Source: Vitis vinifera
Lineage: Eukaryota > Streptophyta > Magnoliopsida > Vitales > Vitaceae
Length of the DNA stretch: 64,000 nt
Assembly: GCF_030704535.1 (NCBI RefSeq)
Contig: NC_081808.1
Location: forward strand, 20,572,501-20,636,500
Direction: 5' to 3'
Under the pieces are notes generated by a model. The model saw only the letters and a list, made by a program, of their open reading frames with translations, was not told where the DNA came from and ran no database searches. This document shows, piece after piece, positions 50,901 to 61,216 of the stretch. The stretch's first letter is position 1, and each line of letters opens with the position of its first letter. Made by a program: the position numbers and the translations under genes.

Positions 50901-52739
50901 TTCTCATTCCCTTTAATGGATCCATCCTTGATGATGGTTTGTGCCTTCAAATGCTATGTAATGCATGATGAAGCCAGTCAATTTTCACAGAACATCCAAA
51001 CAAGCCCTAGCCCAAAGAAGTCATAACATATGCTAAATGCTCTAATAATTTAAGACTGGTCAAATAGGATACAATCCAAAGAACTTACAAAAATTTTGCA
51101 ACAAGATATGGAAAAAGACCATAAGTTTTTAGCATGGAGTAAATCCAGTCTCGTTTCAATCTTCAACAAGTTCAGATTATAGGTTCAGGTGCACATGAGA
51201 TTGTAAATGTTAGTTCCAAACAATTCAAATTTAATTTACCTTGTTGATAAAAAATAAAAATAAAAGATAAATGGAAACCTCACTTTTCTCTGATTTACTG
51301 TGGCTTAAGGTCATTAGATCACACCAATGTTGAATAACACTTTCTGAAAGATGGACATCCAAATCCTAAAGGCAAAACAGATGAAACCTGGGCAACAGAG
51401 AGCTTTTGGGGTCTGGATCTTCCACAATGTTTTTATTAACTTGGTTCTATTAACTGATTCCTATTTTTCAAGCAAATTCTATGAACTCTAGTAACATGAC
51501 CTAATACCCCTATACCATCTGACATCTTTTAATCAAACTAACACCTAGTCGATTATTATGAATGAGCAACTGAAATTCTAGTGACTCCAGTAATTGCCAG
51601 TTTCCAATTTGAACCTCAGGTCATAAATTTGCTTAAACATCCATCTGCCAATTTTAGTTTGCACTTACTATGCTTTTTTTAAGGCATCTAGAATTGAAAT
51701 CCCAAGAAAATTAACAGGCACAAACAATATAGTAAACTTTTTGTAAAAGAGACAAGATGCAAACCTCCTCAGTGCTCCTAGGTTGAAGCAGAAGCTTACT
51801 TGAGCCTTTGTATTTCCGCATCCAATCCATATTTGCAGCAGACAGCCTATCTTCATCCTGAATAACATTTTTCTCTCCTAGTATCTCCCTAAAATGATTA
51901 ATATCATCAGAATTTATTGTTGAAAAGATGGGGTTCCTCTGTATTTTTGTAGTGGCTGAACCATAAAATCTGTTCTGGATTCTGAAAGATTTTCCATAAC
52001 ACAGTTCAGTAGATCCATGAAGATTTTCAATGTAATCTCTTGTGGGATAGATACATATCTGAACATCGCTCCCCTGACGTCTAAGATATGGGTTAAATGG
52101 CTTACAGGTTCTACCAAAATTATATGTAAACCCTGAAAAAAAAAAGTTCTGGATGAGCATATACAAAAATAAACAATTTTAAGTGGCATTCAATATACCA
52201 CATGAGAGATTTTCAATAACAGTTTTGGTAATGCCCATATACGTATGTGTGTGTATGTATATATATATATATATATATTGGAACCTTGTTCTGTTTGGTT
52301 GCCGAGAAAAAGCAGTAAAATAACTATAACTATAGCTACTGTGGCAAATCGATACAAGTAGCTAAACAGCTTGCTATATCATATTATATATAGTTATAGT
52401 TATTTTACTGCTTTTTCTCGGCAACCAAACAGAACAAGGTTCTAAAATTAGAACACCGTCATTGTCATTTTTGTTACACGCCATTCACGATTCCAAAACG
52501 ATTACATTAAAGCGAATTTATGAACAGATTGTGCAAATGAACGAACGATATCTCGAGACAAAGAGACCTTGAGCTGAACTAAAATTTAGATCAAGGAATA
52601 AAAAATTACAAATAGCTATACTACCAGAAGAGTAGCTTTGAATTGAATTGTGAAAATTAGGGTTCCACCGAGGATCACAGAGGTTCTTGGAACGATGGCT
52701 GATAAGTCGATGAGCGGCTCTCCACATTTCCGTTCTCAT
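38917..52739 (-). CDS. D2HGDH: D-2-hydroxyglutarate dehydrogenase, mitochondrial
   Basis: Fifteen minus-strand exons (52739-52625, 52132-51765, 50490-50389, 49485-49438, 49004-48934, 47892-47774, 45904-45809, 45713-45604, 44113-44033, 43396-43296, 42156-42048, 40962-40857, 40523-40438, 40353-40228, 39012-38917) give 577 aa with closed phases. The N-terminus ([20 protein letters not shown]) is a mitochondrial presequence; a second Met at residue 5 is an alternative start. The FAD-binding part contains [16 protein letters not shown] and [11 protein letters not shown]. The catalytic/cap part contains [11 protein letters not shown] (about 483-493) and [14 protein letters not shown] (525-538), ending [17 protein letters not shown]. 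The enzyme oxidises D-2-hydroxyglutarate to 2-oxoglutarate and passes electrons to ETF during lysine and chlorophyll breakdown. The last intron uses a GC donor (acg|gcaagt). Introns carry three inverted-repeat elements and a solo-LTR-like relic. Confidence 0.97.
39774..40092. mobile_element. MITE copy, TGTTTGGTTCC-ended family (last D2HGDH intron)
   Basis: The left end ctatgtttggttcctagaaa and right end cctagaaccaaacataatg are inverted complements. The body of about 300 bp is AT-rich (gagggaaagaaaatag, aaattcaataaattactttt, aagtttctaattaatttt). It is the best-preserved copy of the family in this window. No target duplication is certain. Confidence 0.7.
44873..45055. repeat. Tandem duplication of about 93 bp (D2HGDH intron)
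   Basis: Units starting at 44873 and 44966 share gtgtattagcct, tattga.atg.., ggag.gctatga and atcaa.....aggaaca. They have diverged by roughly a fifth, so the duplication is old. Confidence 0.6.
45117..45250. mobile_element. Foldback/MITE-like inverted repeat with 56-bp arms
   Basis: Arms 45117-45172 and 45195-45250 are reverse complements with three mismatches (ttttcagtagaccctcattt ... and its complement ... gagggtctactgaaaa), separated by a 22-bp loop. The whole structure is a nearly complete hairpin. It lies in a D2HGDH intron. It could be a small transposon or a hairpin RNA source. Confidence 0.8.
46891..47381. mobile_element. Possible solo-LTR or TRIM-like fossil
   Basis: About 490 bp starting TGTTAGATAAA and ending CCCAACA, with an internal acacgaggttttaacgtggt phrase that is common in LTRs of plant Copia-like elements and TRIMs. 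No internal region is attached. A matching target duplication was not found, so both limits and family are tentative. It lies within a D2HGDH intron. Confidence 0.4.
52258..52278. repeat. (AT)n microsatellite
   Basis: A short AT run directly abuts the left arm of the 54-bp inverted repeat in D2HGDH intron 1. Confidence 0.8.
52281..52442. mobile_element. Perfect 54-bp inverted repeat (foldback element) in D2HGDH intron 1
   Basis: Arms 52281-52334 and 52389-52442 are identical reverse complements over 54 bases, beginning gaaccttgttctgtttggtt and continuing with gccgagaaaaagcag. The spacer is 54 bp and itself contains the short complement gctac/gtagc. Perfect identity suggests a recent insertion or gene conversion between arms. 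Ends contain the same ctgtttggtt.ccgagaaa motif seen at 11.9-12.4 kb and 35.1 kb. Confidence 0.85.
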
Positions 52740-53464
52740 TTTGTCAGTGGTTCTGAAATTGATTGGGAACTAGCGACTGGTGAGTATACATGTAAAACGA
52801 AATATATATATATATATATAAATAAGCTCTGTCGTCGCCGATTCAACGATTCACGTCTCTACGCCAACTGGAGTTCTAGGCTTCTGGCTGATGTGATTAA
52901 GCATTTTGAATTAAAGATTTAATTATTAGTTCAAATCGTAACATAAGATTATGGAAATTAAATTTCAGTTTATTCTTACTATTATTTGATTAAAATGGTT
53001 TTTAAAAATCCTATTTTTAAAATTTAATCTCTCCCCTTTTTTTGATATTATTTGGACAAAAATACTCTCATTAATTTCTTATAAATTTTTTTTTTTTGTA
53101 AATTTACATGTAAATACTTAAAATGACAAAAAACATTTATGTAAAAAAAAAGAGATTATTTTAGAAAAAATATGAAAAATTTTAAATTCATTATTTAAAA
53201 ATTATTTCATCATTTTTAATTAAACATTTTTTATTTTTATTAGTATAACGAATTGAGGGTTGGTGCACTCAACTTGGGCCAACATTTGTGAATTGAATAG
53301 AATAAACATGTTCTAGTATTTCTCGTATCAAGGCTTGTGTGTTAAAATGATCTGTGTTGTAAAACTTAAAAAGAAATAATAATAATAATAATAAAGAAAA
53401 GGAATGAGGTAATTAGTAGTTATAAGTGGTTACTAGTTATAAGTGGTTATTAGAAAGTTTAGTC

Positions 53465-53780
53465 TAGGTTTATTTTCAAAAATTTTGAGGAAAAATATGA
53501 AAAAGAAAATAAAAGGAAAACATAATATAAAATAAAAAATAGTTTTAAATTCTATAAATTATTTTTATATGTTTTTTAAAATTTATTTTACTTATTTTTT
53601 TATTATATAAAGATTAAATAATTTAAATATATATATATATATATAATTTTTTATTATTTTTTATTATATTTTATTTTCTTTTGTATTTTTTATAGTGAAA
53701 CCAAATATGGAAAAAAAAAAGAAAAAAACCATTTTTCTTAACATTTTGTTTCCTTTTTTTGTATTTTCGAGAAACTAAGA
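53465..53780. mobile_element. Decayed MITE copy, TGTTTGGTTCC-like family
   Basis: The order of words matches the copies at 19.5 kb and 39.8 kb: aaaattttgagg, an aagaaaata run, ttaaattctataaattattt, tttacttatt, and a terminal ttttgtattttcgagaaact. The ends have drifted. A further partial copy follows at about 53845-54050. Confidence 0.4.
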
Positions 53781-54129
53781 AAATATCATAAAAAAAAAAA
53801 GAAAAGAGAAAAGATAATTACATGTTATGCATGCTTATTAGAAAGTTGGGAAAATGTGATGGTAAGAAAAGAAAAAGAAAATATAGAAGGAAATGAAAAA
53901 AAAAAATTAAATTTAATAAATTATTTTTTGATATTTCTTTAAATTCATTACTTAATTTTATATTCTATATAAAAATAAAATAATTTATATATATATATAT
54001 ATATATAAAAAACTAAATTTAATTTTATTTATTTATTTATTATTTTTTGCTACAAATGAGATACGAGGGCATTTTTTTCTTTCGTGATGGCAAAATAAGT
54101 TGGTAACACATGAAATGTTTGGGAAAAAG

Positions 54130-55870
54130 TTACAAGGCATTTCTATTAAAGCCGTACTTGATTTGAATTGGCTTCAATCCCTCTTTGACTCACAACAAAA
54201 CTAGTAACTTCCCACTTTCAACCCGAACACACATTTGAATGGGTTAAGCTCTATTCTATACTTCATCATCAAATCAAAGGAAGCCTTTAAATCTTCATGA
54301 TGTGCTCCCACCTTTGTTTTTCCAAGCATGCCATCAATATATGTTTCCATGTTCTTTCCCAATGAAAGAGAAGGCATCTCATAAGCTAACTTTTGGTATG
54401 TTGTCCTTGCCTTTTGCAAGCCAGATGACAACACTAAGTGATGATGCAATCTTCTAAGCATCATTAGGGTTCATCTTTATTTGATTGTAGCCCAAATAAG
54501 CATCCATAAAAGATAATCTATAGGTTGTGGTTGCATCTACCAATTGATCTATCCTTAGAAGCAAAAGGCAATACTAGGACAAGATTTATTCAAGTTCATG
54601 TACTCTACATAAGCAAGCCCCTTTTAGGGACTATCACAATGTTGGTAGCCAAGTCAAATATTGCTCCTCCTTTATAAAATCCTACATCCAATAGTATAAT
54701 AACTCCTTGATTCACAATTTGTCTTTTTTTTTTTTTTTCAATGTAACCTTCCACATTTTTTGTTGTACATGTGTTGAAGCTAACCTCTCTTGAGATATAA
54801 ATCAACATGTTTCAAGCTCTTAACTCTTTCATGGTATGTCTATGAGAGTGATGATACAAAACAATATCTAGTCTTGTCCCTTTTTTTAGGCTATGAGGGT
54901 CACCTAAAATCTTGTAACTTTACTAATTCTTAGAATACCTATGAATAAGGATTGTGTAGTTTTAAAAACAAAATTGGGATTCTCTACCTTAGACCCTAAT
55001 TTGCCTATCATCATTATTGTCTTTAAAGGATTTCTTGAATTGTGAATGATTATTAGATTATTACATTGCTTGTTAGTAGAGTGATTTTTTGCTATCTAAA
55101 GTAGTTATTACCATAATTTTGCTATTATAGGCTTTGGTAAAAGATTCATTCAAAGTAGCAAACTTCTTCTTATGAAAACACTTATATAAGTTAGACTTGA
55201 TTGATGATCCCCATTTGAATAATGCGATATAAGTCCTAAAGTCATTTCAAGCTTACACTTGAACTAGTGCTAATCCTTCATGTCTTCACCTTCAAACAGT
55301 TTAATATTAAACATGGAGTGTATGTCCTTCTTTTGTTGAGAAGAGTACATGTATTAGGAGACAACTAGTGTACATAGATCAAGGAATGGCATTTGAACTA
55401 CTTAGCAAGCTGTGGAAACACACCTGCATTGGTCCTTATAAACTTGTTGAGAAGACTTTATACATAATTGCATCAGTAACATGGACTTAAAGCCATGAAT
55501 TTGCTAAAGTGCATAAGAAGATTGACTGGATCACTAATTCAATCACAAATTTGGAACAAAAAGAAATCCCGAAGGCAACTTTGCTTCCATAATATGTAAA
55601 GTGACCAATTATTGGGCCATTTATACACAATTCTACCTAAAAGTTGAAGAATGTGTTTTCCTTACATGGAGTCAACATGAGACTTCAATTCATCCATGTG
55701 CAACTCTAAGGGCACCTTCTCTTTAAAAGACCATACAATCCTAATCTCGACATATTTATCTCCTTCCAAAGAATGAGTTGAGTCTTTCTAAAGGGACATT
55801 TCCATAGCGAGTGACATTAAGATGGTAATCGAGGCTTGAGAATACTTCATCCTTAATCAAGCCTTCAACT
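54130..55870 (-). mobile_element. Broken Ty3/gypsy retrotransposon relic
   Basis: On the minus strand, translated pieces between about 54200 and 54810 resemble the reverse-transcriptase region of plant Ty3/gypsy pol (for example the YIDGMLGKTK segment, corresponding to YVDDMLVKSK in active elements, and LNPFKCVFGL). Both LTRs are unrecognised and the downstream part to about 55870 is only faintly related. It is a heavily broken, old fossil with many breaks. Confidence 0.6.
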
Positions 55871-56316
55871 TCTCATTATCAAGGGTTTCAATTTCATTTC
55901 TCATTGGTGCCAAAGTTTAAGAGTAAAAAAATATGATAATTCTTATTTTTCCTTATCCTCATTTTGTCATTCTTCGTTTATATATACATGATTATAAATT
56001 CATGTCCCATGTTTCCCTTATTCCCCGTTTTTTATCTTGGAGTAATGGATAGTTATAACGAGACTATATTTCTTTAAGATGAAGACATATATATGAAACA
56101 ATTCCATTTTAGTAAGTTTCTTTACACTGGACGAACAAGCTTCCCAATTCGAGTAGTCATAAAATGATCTTAGTCCCACCATGTATGTTGGACAAATTGG
56201 ACGTACATCCATGCCCCAAATTGCTTATTTTTCATTCCATAGTACTTTTTTTTCAATGAAGGAAACATCTATTAACTACTTATCGGACGTAAGATGTATC
56301 ACAAGGGGTCCAAATG

Positions 56317-56333
56317 CAAAACGCAGCGTTTTG
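56317..56333 (+). promoter_or_regulatory. Palindrome CAAAACGC-A-GCGTTTTG before the MiaB-like gene
   Basis: A perfect palindrome with one central base ends 60 bp before the ATG. Its AAACG/CGTTT half-sites are shared with motifs upstream of FOLT1 and the E2 gene. Confidence 0.45.
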
Positions 56334-56393
56334 TGGAAACAGAGTAATCGAAGAATCCCTTGGCTCGCCCTATCCAACGCAGTACGCACACTC

Positions 56394-59300
56394 ATGGCGT
56401 CTCCTCTCTCATCGCTCTCGTCCATCCTCTCCCAACCTCACTGCGCCATCCGCATCAGACTTCCTACGCGATGTTGCTTCGGTCTTCAATCTCTCTCCCC
56501 AAAACCCCACCTTTCTTCTTCTCGCTGCAATCTTCGTACTCCTCCCCCTTTCAGGCCCGGTTTCTCTCTCACTTTCTCGAGAAAATTCTCTCAATCCCAT
56601 TCTCACCTTCCACTCTCCAACAAGTCGGAGGTTCCCAGCCTCCACTCCTTCATTGCTCAAGCCGCTGTCGCCACTTCCGAAGTGCAGCCCGAGTGAGTTA
56701 ATTACTATACGTACATTTATGCTTTTTGTTGAATAATTGAAAAACAATGCGACAAAACATGAATTTTAGGTTTCTTCTAGTGGAATTAAGATGTTCCATC
56801 AATTCCGTAGTGATTGGAATTGACTTAAATTTCGTGATTTAGTTCATGTTTGGGACAGGGAAGATCTTTGCCGATATAAAGGTATTGGATTTTTGAGTTA
56901 TAATAATTTCCAATCGGTTACTGCTGTTTTCTTCCCAAAGAAATTCCATTGGAATCTGTTTTTCTGATCTTAGATGGATGTGGCATTACTGTCAATGTCA
57001 TTATTTCACTCTGAATTGTATGAAGTGATATCGAGCAGATGCTTCTTTTTCCCTAGAAAGCTTGATTTCGTCTAACACTCAGAACTATGTGTTTATTATA
57101 ATATGTTTAGAAGTGTACCTTCTTTGCACAATCTATGAACCCCTGCGGTCTCCCGTTTATTATTGAGGTTTGTTTCACTTCCTGGAGCTCCATGCACCAG
57201 TTGAGAAAATCCTAGTACTAGCCTAGCAGAGAAAGGTATTTATTAACACTGAGTTTTAGATTGAAACATGTTTCCTTTGATTTGGGTGTAGAAAAAAAAA
57301 AAAAGGAAGGGTAGGAAAATAGGTAGTGAACCCATGACACGATTTGGAAAAAAACATTTATTGTTTGGAATGCCTTTTTAGGCCTTTTGGACCTTTGCGG
57401 GGAAACTTAGAATAAGCTAGTCCATCCTCATTCACTGGATAAGATTATGAGAACAAATGCACATTTGTGGTGCTCACTATTTGCCACTGGGTGCAGGATT
57501 CTATAATCCTAGCAAGAGGTACTACGTGAAGGGCGTCATCAATGCTCTGCTAAAGTATGCTGCAGTTGGCACTCCAATGGCAGCTGTCATTATTTGGCAT
57601 TGCCATTTGCAATTCCATCCTTGGCATTCCTTTTACTACTGCCAAATCTGATGCCATATTTTTGTACTTGGTTGAAGAATGGTGGTTGATTAAAAAATAG
57701 CATTTTGCATGGATTCCTGTGCTAAAATTTGACATTGTTATTGCATTGGAGAGTAATTACCAATGTTAAAAAATAAGTTTGGCATTGCTATTTAGCATTT
57801 TTCACTCTTTTTTCTATCTTTAAGTGGACTCTAGATTTTTTTTCCTGGGTTAGCTGTGTTCCCTTCTGTTGTGGCAATTTATCAAATGTTTATAACAAAC
57901 AATGTATAAAAAAATAAAAAATAAAAGTATTTTGCATTGGAGATGTTCTAAGGACGAATTGAAGTGTGCATTAGCTTTTATTTCTTGCTTCCTCACACAA
58001 ATCTTTATTTGAGTTATTCCTTGGGTTGTTATTTCAACTGAAGTAGTCAGATAGCATTGGATCAGTAAGGATCCATTGCGCAAAACATCTTCATAGAACT
58101 AATTGTCAGCCCCCACCATTTTTTCTCCTTCCAAAATCTACAGCCACTACCCAGTTCTTAGCACCTTGGAAGATTCTGTCTTCCTATGTATTTCATTCCA
58201 GCCCTTGTTTTATTTTTGCAATGTTACCCCCTCTCCCAAAAGTCCTTTTGGAATGCCTCCCTTAGAAAATCCACCCCAATAGACAAACATTTATTCCAAC
58301 TGTTGGTGAAGCTTTCCCTTTGGAATCATTACTGTTTTCTTGTGGTTGCCAACATTATTCATGCCATAAGTAAATCAATTTCCTTATTTCTAAAGAATGA
58401 TTAAATGCGAGTGAGCACTGCCCTTTCTTGGGTTTGCATTAATTTCTAGGAACATCTATATGAAATTCCCCACTTGACATTGGGGAATTGGATAGCTCCA
58501 ATTGAAATTTAATCTCTTACTAATATATATCAATCGCGAGATTCTCCAAATCCTGTTAGGTGTTAAGTTTTAAGCAGCACAAATGTTTGGTGACACTTGA
58601 AATGTTAATCTCACGTATTGAACTTTGTAGATTTATCAGGCTAACCACATTGGGGGTTTTATCTATCCAATGGGAAAATATGCATAAATATCTCAATGGC
58701 ATTATCTGTGAGTAACCATTGGAAACTTTTGTATCCAAAGTCTCTTATTAAAAGGAATATTTATTATGGAATTTAGAACTCATACATTTTTCTTTTTAAT
58801 TTGTCTAGCCCTGTGTCAGCTTCCGAAATTCTTCCAAGAGGTCGTATTTATCATGAGACATATGGTTGTCAAATGAATATTAATGATATGGAGATTGTCC
58901 TCTCTATCATGAAGAAAGCTGGATATAATGAAGTTGTGGAAGTTCCTGAGAGTGCTGAGGTCATTTTCATCAATACTTGTGCTATAAGAGACAATGCAGA
59001 ACAAAAGGTGTGGCAGAGGCTTAACTATTTTTGGTTTCTTAAAAGGCATTGGAAGAGCAATGTCTCTATTGGAAGGGCGGATTCCCTGCACCCTCCAAAA
59101 GTAGTTGTATTAGGATGCATGGCTGAAAGGTTGAAGGATAAGATACTAGATGCGGATAAGATGGTTGATGTTGTCTGTGGGCCTGATGCTTACAGGGACT
59201 TGCCGCGGTTGTTAGAGGAAGTAGACTATGGTCAAAAAGGGATCAATACTCTTCTTTCACTTGAAGAAACTTATGCTGATATTAGCCCAGTTAGAATTTC

Positions 59301-61216
59301 CAAAAATTCAGTTACTGCTTTTGTCTCTATTATGAGGGGCTGCAACAATATGTGCTCGTTTTGCATTGTTCCTTTCACTAGAGGGAGGGAGCGATCACGG
59401 CCTGTGGAATCAATTGTCAGAGAGGTGGCTGAGCTTTGGAAAGAAGGAGTAAAAGAGGTCATGCTTCTTGGTCAAAATGTGAATAGCTATAATGATGCTT
59501 CTGGGTTTGACAAAGAAGTTGAACCAGGTGCTAATTGGAAACTTAGTGAAGGTTTTTCCAGCAAGTGCAAAGTGAAGAAAATGGGTTTACGCTTTTCTGA
59601 TCTATTGGACCGACTGTCCACAGAATTCCCTGAAATGCGGTTCAGGTACACATCCCCACATCCTAAAGATTTCCCAGATGAGTTACTATATTTAATGCGA
59701 GATAGATATAATGTCTGCAAAAGTATCCACTTGCCTGCACAAACTGGGAGTAGTACTGTACTTGAAAGAATGCGTCGGGGTTATACACGGGAAGCGTACT
59801 TGGATCTCGTACAAAAAATACGGAGAATCGTTCCTGATGTTGGGATTACCAGTGATTTCATATGTGGTAAGAGTTCAGATCTCTCTCTCTCTCTCTCACA
59901 TGCACACACAGATGCTGGGTTTGATATGGAGGTGACATTAATAATTCTGTTCTTGTTTCAATACCGTAGATGTAATTATTGCCTTAGCTTAATTAAAAAG
60001 ATGTAATTATAGCCTTAAAAATCTAGAATTTCAAGGGCATGAGGCATACATTTCTGTTGTGCTGAGGGAGGATCATCTGGGTCAAAATGGTAGTGATTGA
60101 TTGATGCCTCTATCCTAGTGGCTGATCTATTTCATGTTTACTTCCTGTTTTTTCTTTTTTTCTTTTTCTTTTTCCTTTTTTTGACGCTGAAACAGTAGTC
60201 TAACAGGTCAGACCAACCGTATAATCGGCATTAATCTTTTATGTTGGATGCCACTTTTATGGTGGGTCACCCAATTTTGGACTCTTTGAACAGCATAGAA
60301 TATATGAAAATGTTAAGAAAGCAAAATGTTTGCTTGACATTTTCATAGAGCTTGCCATAGTAGTTTATGCTTCTGGTACACCATAGGTTGCTAGTCATTT
60401 TGCGCTAATTCTACAATACTATTTCTCCTTTTGTGCCCTTGAAGTATGTATTGGAGTCATTTATTGTCTGTTACAAGAAAATAAAGCAATTCTTCAGATA
60501 TTCTCACCCTTTCTAGGTTGTTACGTGTGTCCCTTGATTGTTCATAAATTTAGACTATTGAGGTATTTGAGCAATCACAGTTCCAGATGCATCTCAACCT
60601 GAACTGCAACCTACAACTTTCCCATATTCTTCATTATTTAGTGTGCCATAGTCACTCATTCTCATTCTAACACTTTTAATACCCTTTCACAGGCTTTTGT
60701 GGAGAAACAGAGGAGGAATATGCAGACACAATAAGCCTTGTAAAGGCTGTTGGTTATGACATGGCATACATGTTTGCTTACAGCATGAGGGAGAAAACCC
60801 ATGCACATAGAAACTATGTTGATGATGTTCCTGACAACATCAAGCAGAGGAGGCTGGCAGAGATGATAGAGGTCTTCCGTGAGAGTACAGGTCAGTGTTA
60901 TGACTCCCAAATTGGTACTGTTCAGCTGGTGTTAGTTGAAGGCCCCAATAAGAGAGCTCCAGATACAGAGCTAATCGGCAAGACTGATAGAGGCCATAGA
61001 GTTTCATTTAAAAATACACCCGTCCCCCATTGGGATGATGATGTTGGAGGGAATCAAAATCCTAGAGTTGGCGATTTCGTGGAGGTTCGCATATTGACGT
61101 CAACACGAGCCTCACTTTTTGGGGAAGCACTTGCTATAACTAAATTAAGCTTGTTTTACAGCAATGCAGATGAAGCCATTGCCGATGAACAGAACTTGAA
61201 ATCAAGCTGTTTATGA
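56394..61216 (+). CDS. CDK5RAP1-like: tRNA methylthiotransferase, MiaB/CDK5RAP1 type (radical SAM)
   Basis: Exons 56394-56692, 58809-59866 and 60693-61216 (TGA) give 626 aa. Residues 1 to about 95 are Ser/Arg/Pro-rich and almost free of acids, an organelle transit peptide. The N-terminal MTTase domain has its three cluster cysteines: ETYGCQMN (Cys120), [14 protein letters not shown] (Cys157) and [13 protein letters not shown] (Cys203). The radical-SAM motif is [20 protein letters not shown] (Cys278, 282, 285). The C-terminal part from about 520 ([16 protein letters not shown]-like, ending in [17 protein letters not shown]) is a TRAM RNA-binding domain. The family converts i6A37 to ms2i6A37 in tRNAs using two 4Fe-4S clusters. 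An in-frame ATG further upstream (56181) exists, but its product looks like untranslated leader. Intron 1 is 2.1 kb. Confidence 0.96.

Larger units (their letters stand above)
52740..56393. other. Divergent intergenic region rich in transposon relics
   Basis: This separates the heads of D2HGDH (-) and the MiaB-like gene (+). It contains AT-rich DNA with (aat)n at about 53377-53391 and AT microsatellites, two decayed MITE copies, and a broken Ty3/gypsy relic. The last about 150 bp form the MiaB-like promoter and leader. No intact gene is seen. Confidence 0.55.

Noticed and set aside
56314-56747. Several overlapping frames on both strands around the MiaB-like exon 1
   Set aside because: Alternative frames of the Ser/Pro-rich transit-peptide exon. 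Only the frame starting at 56394 joins in phase to the radical-SAM exon.
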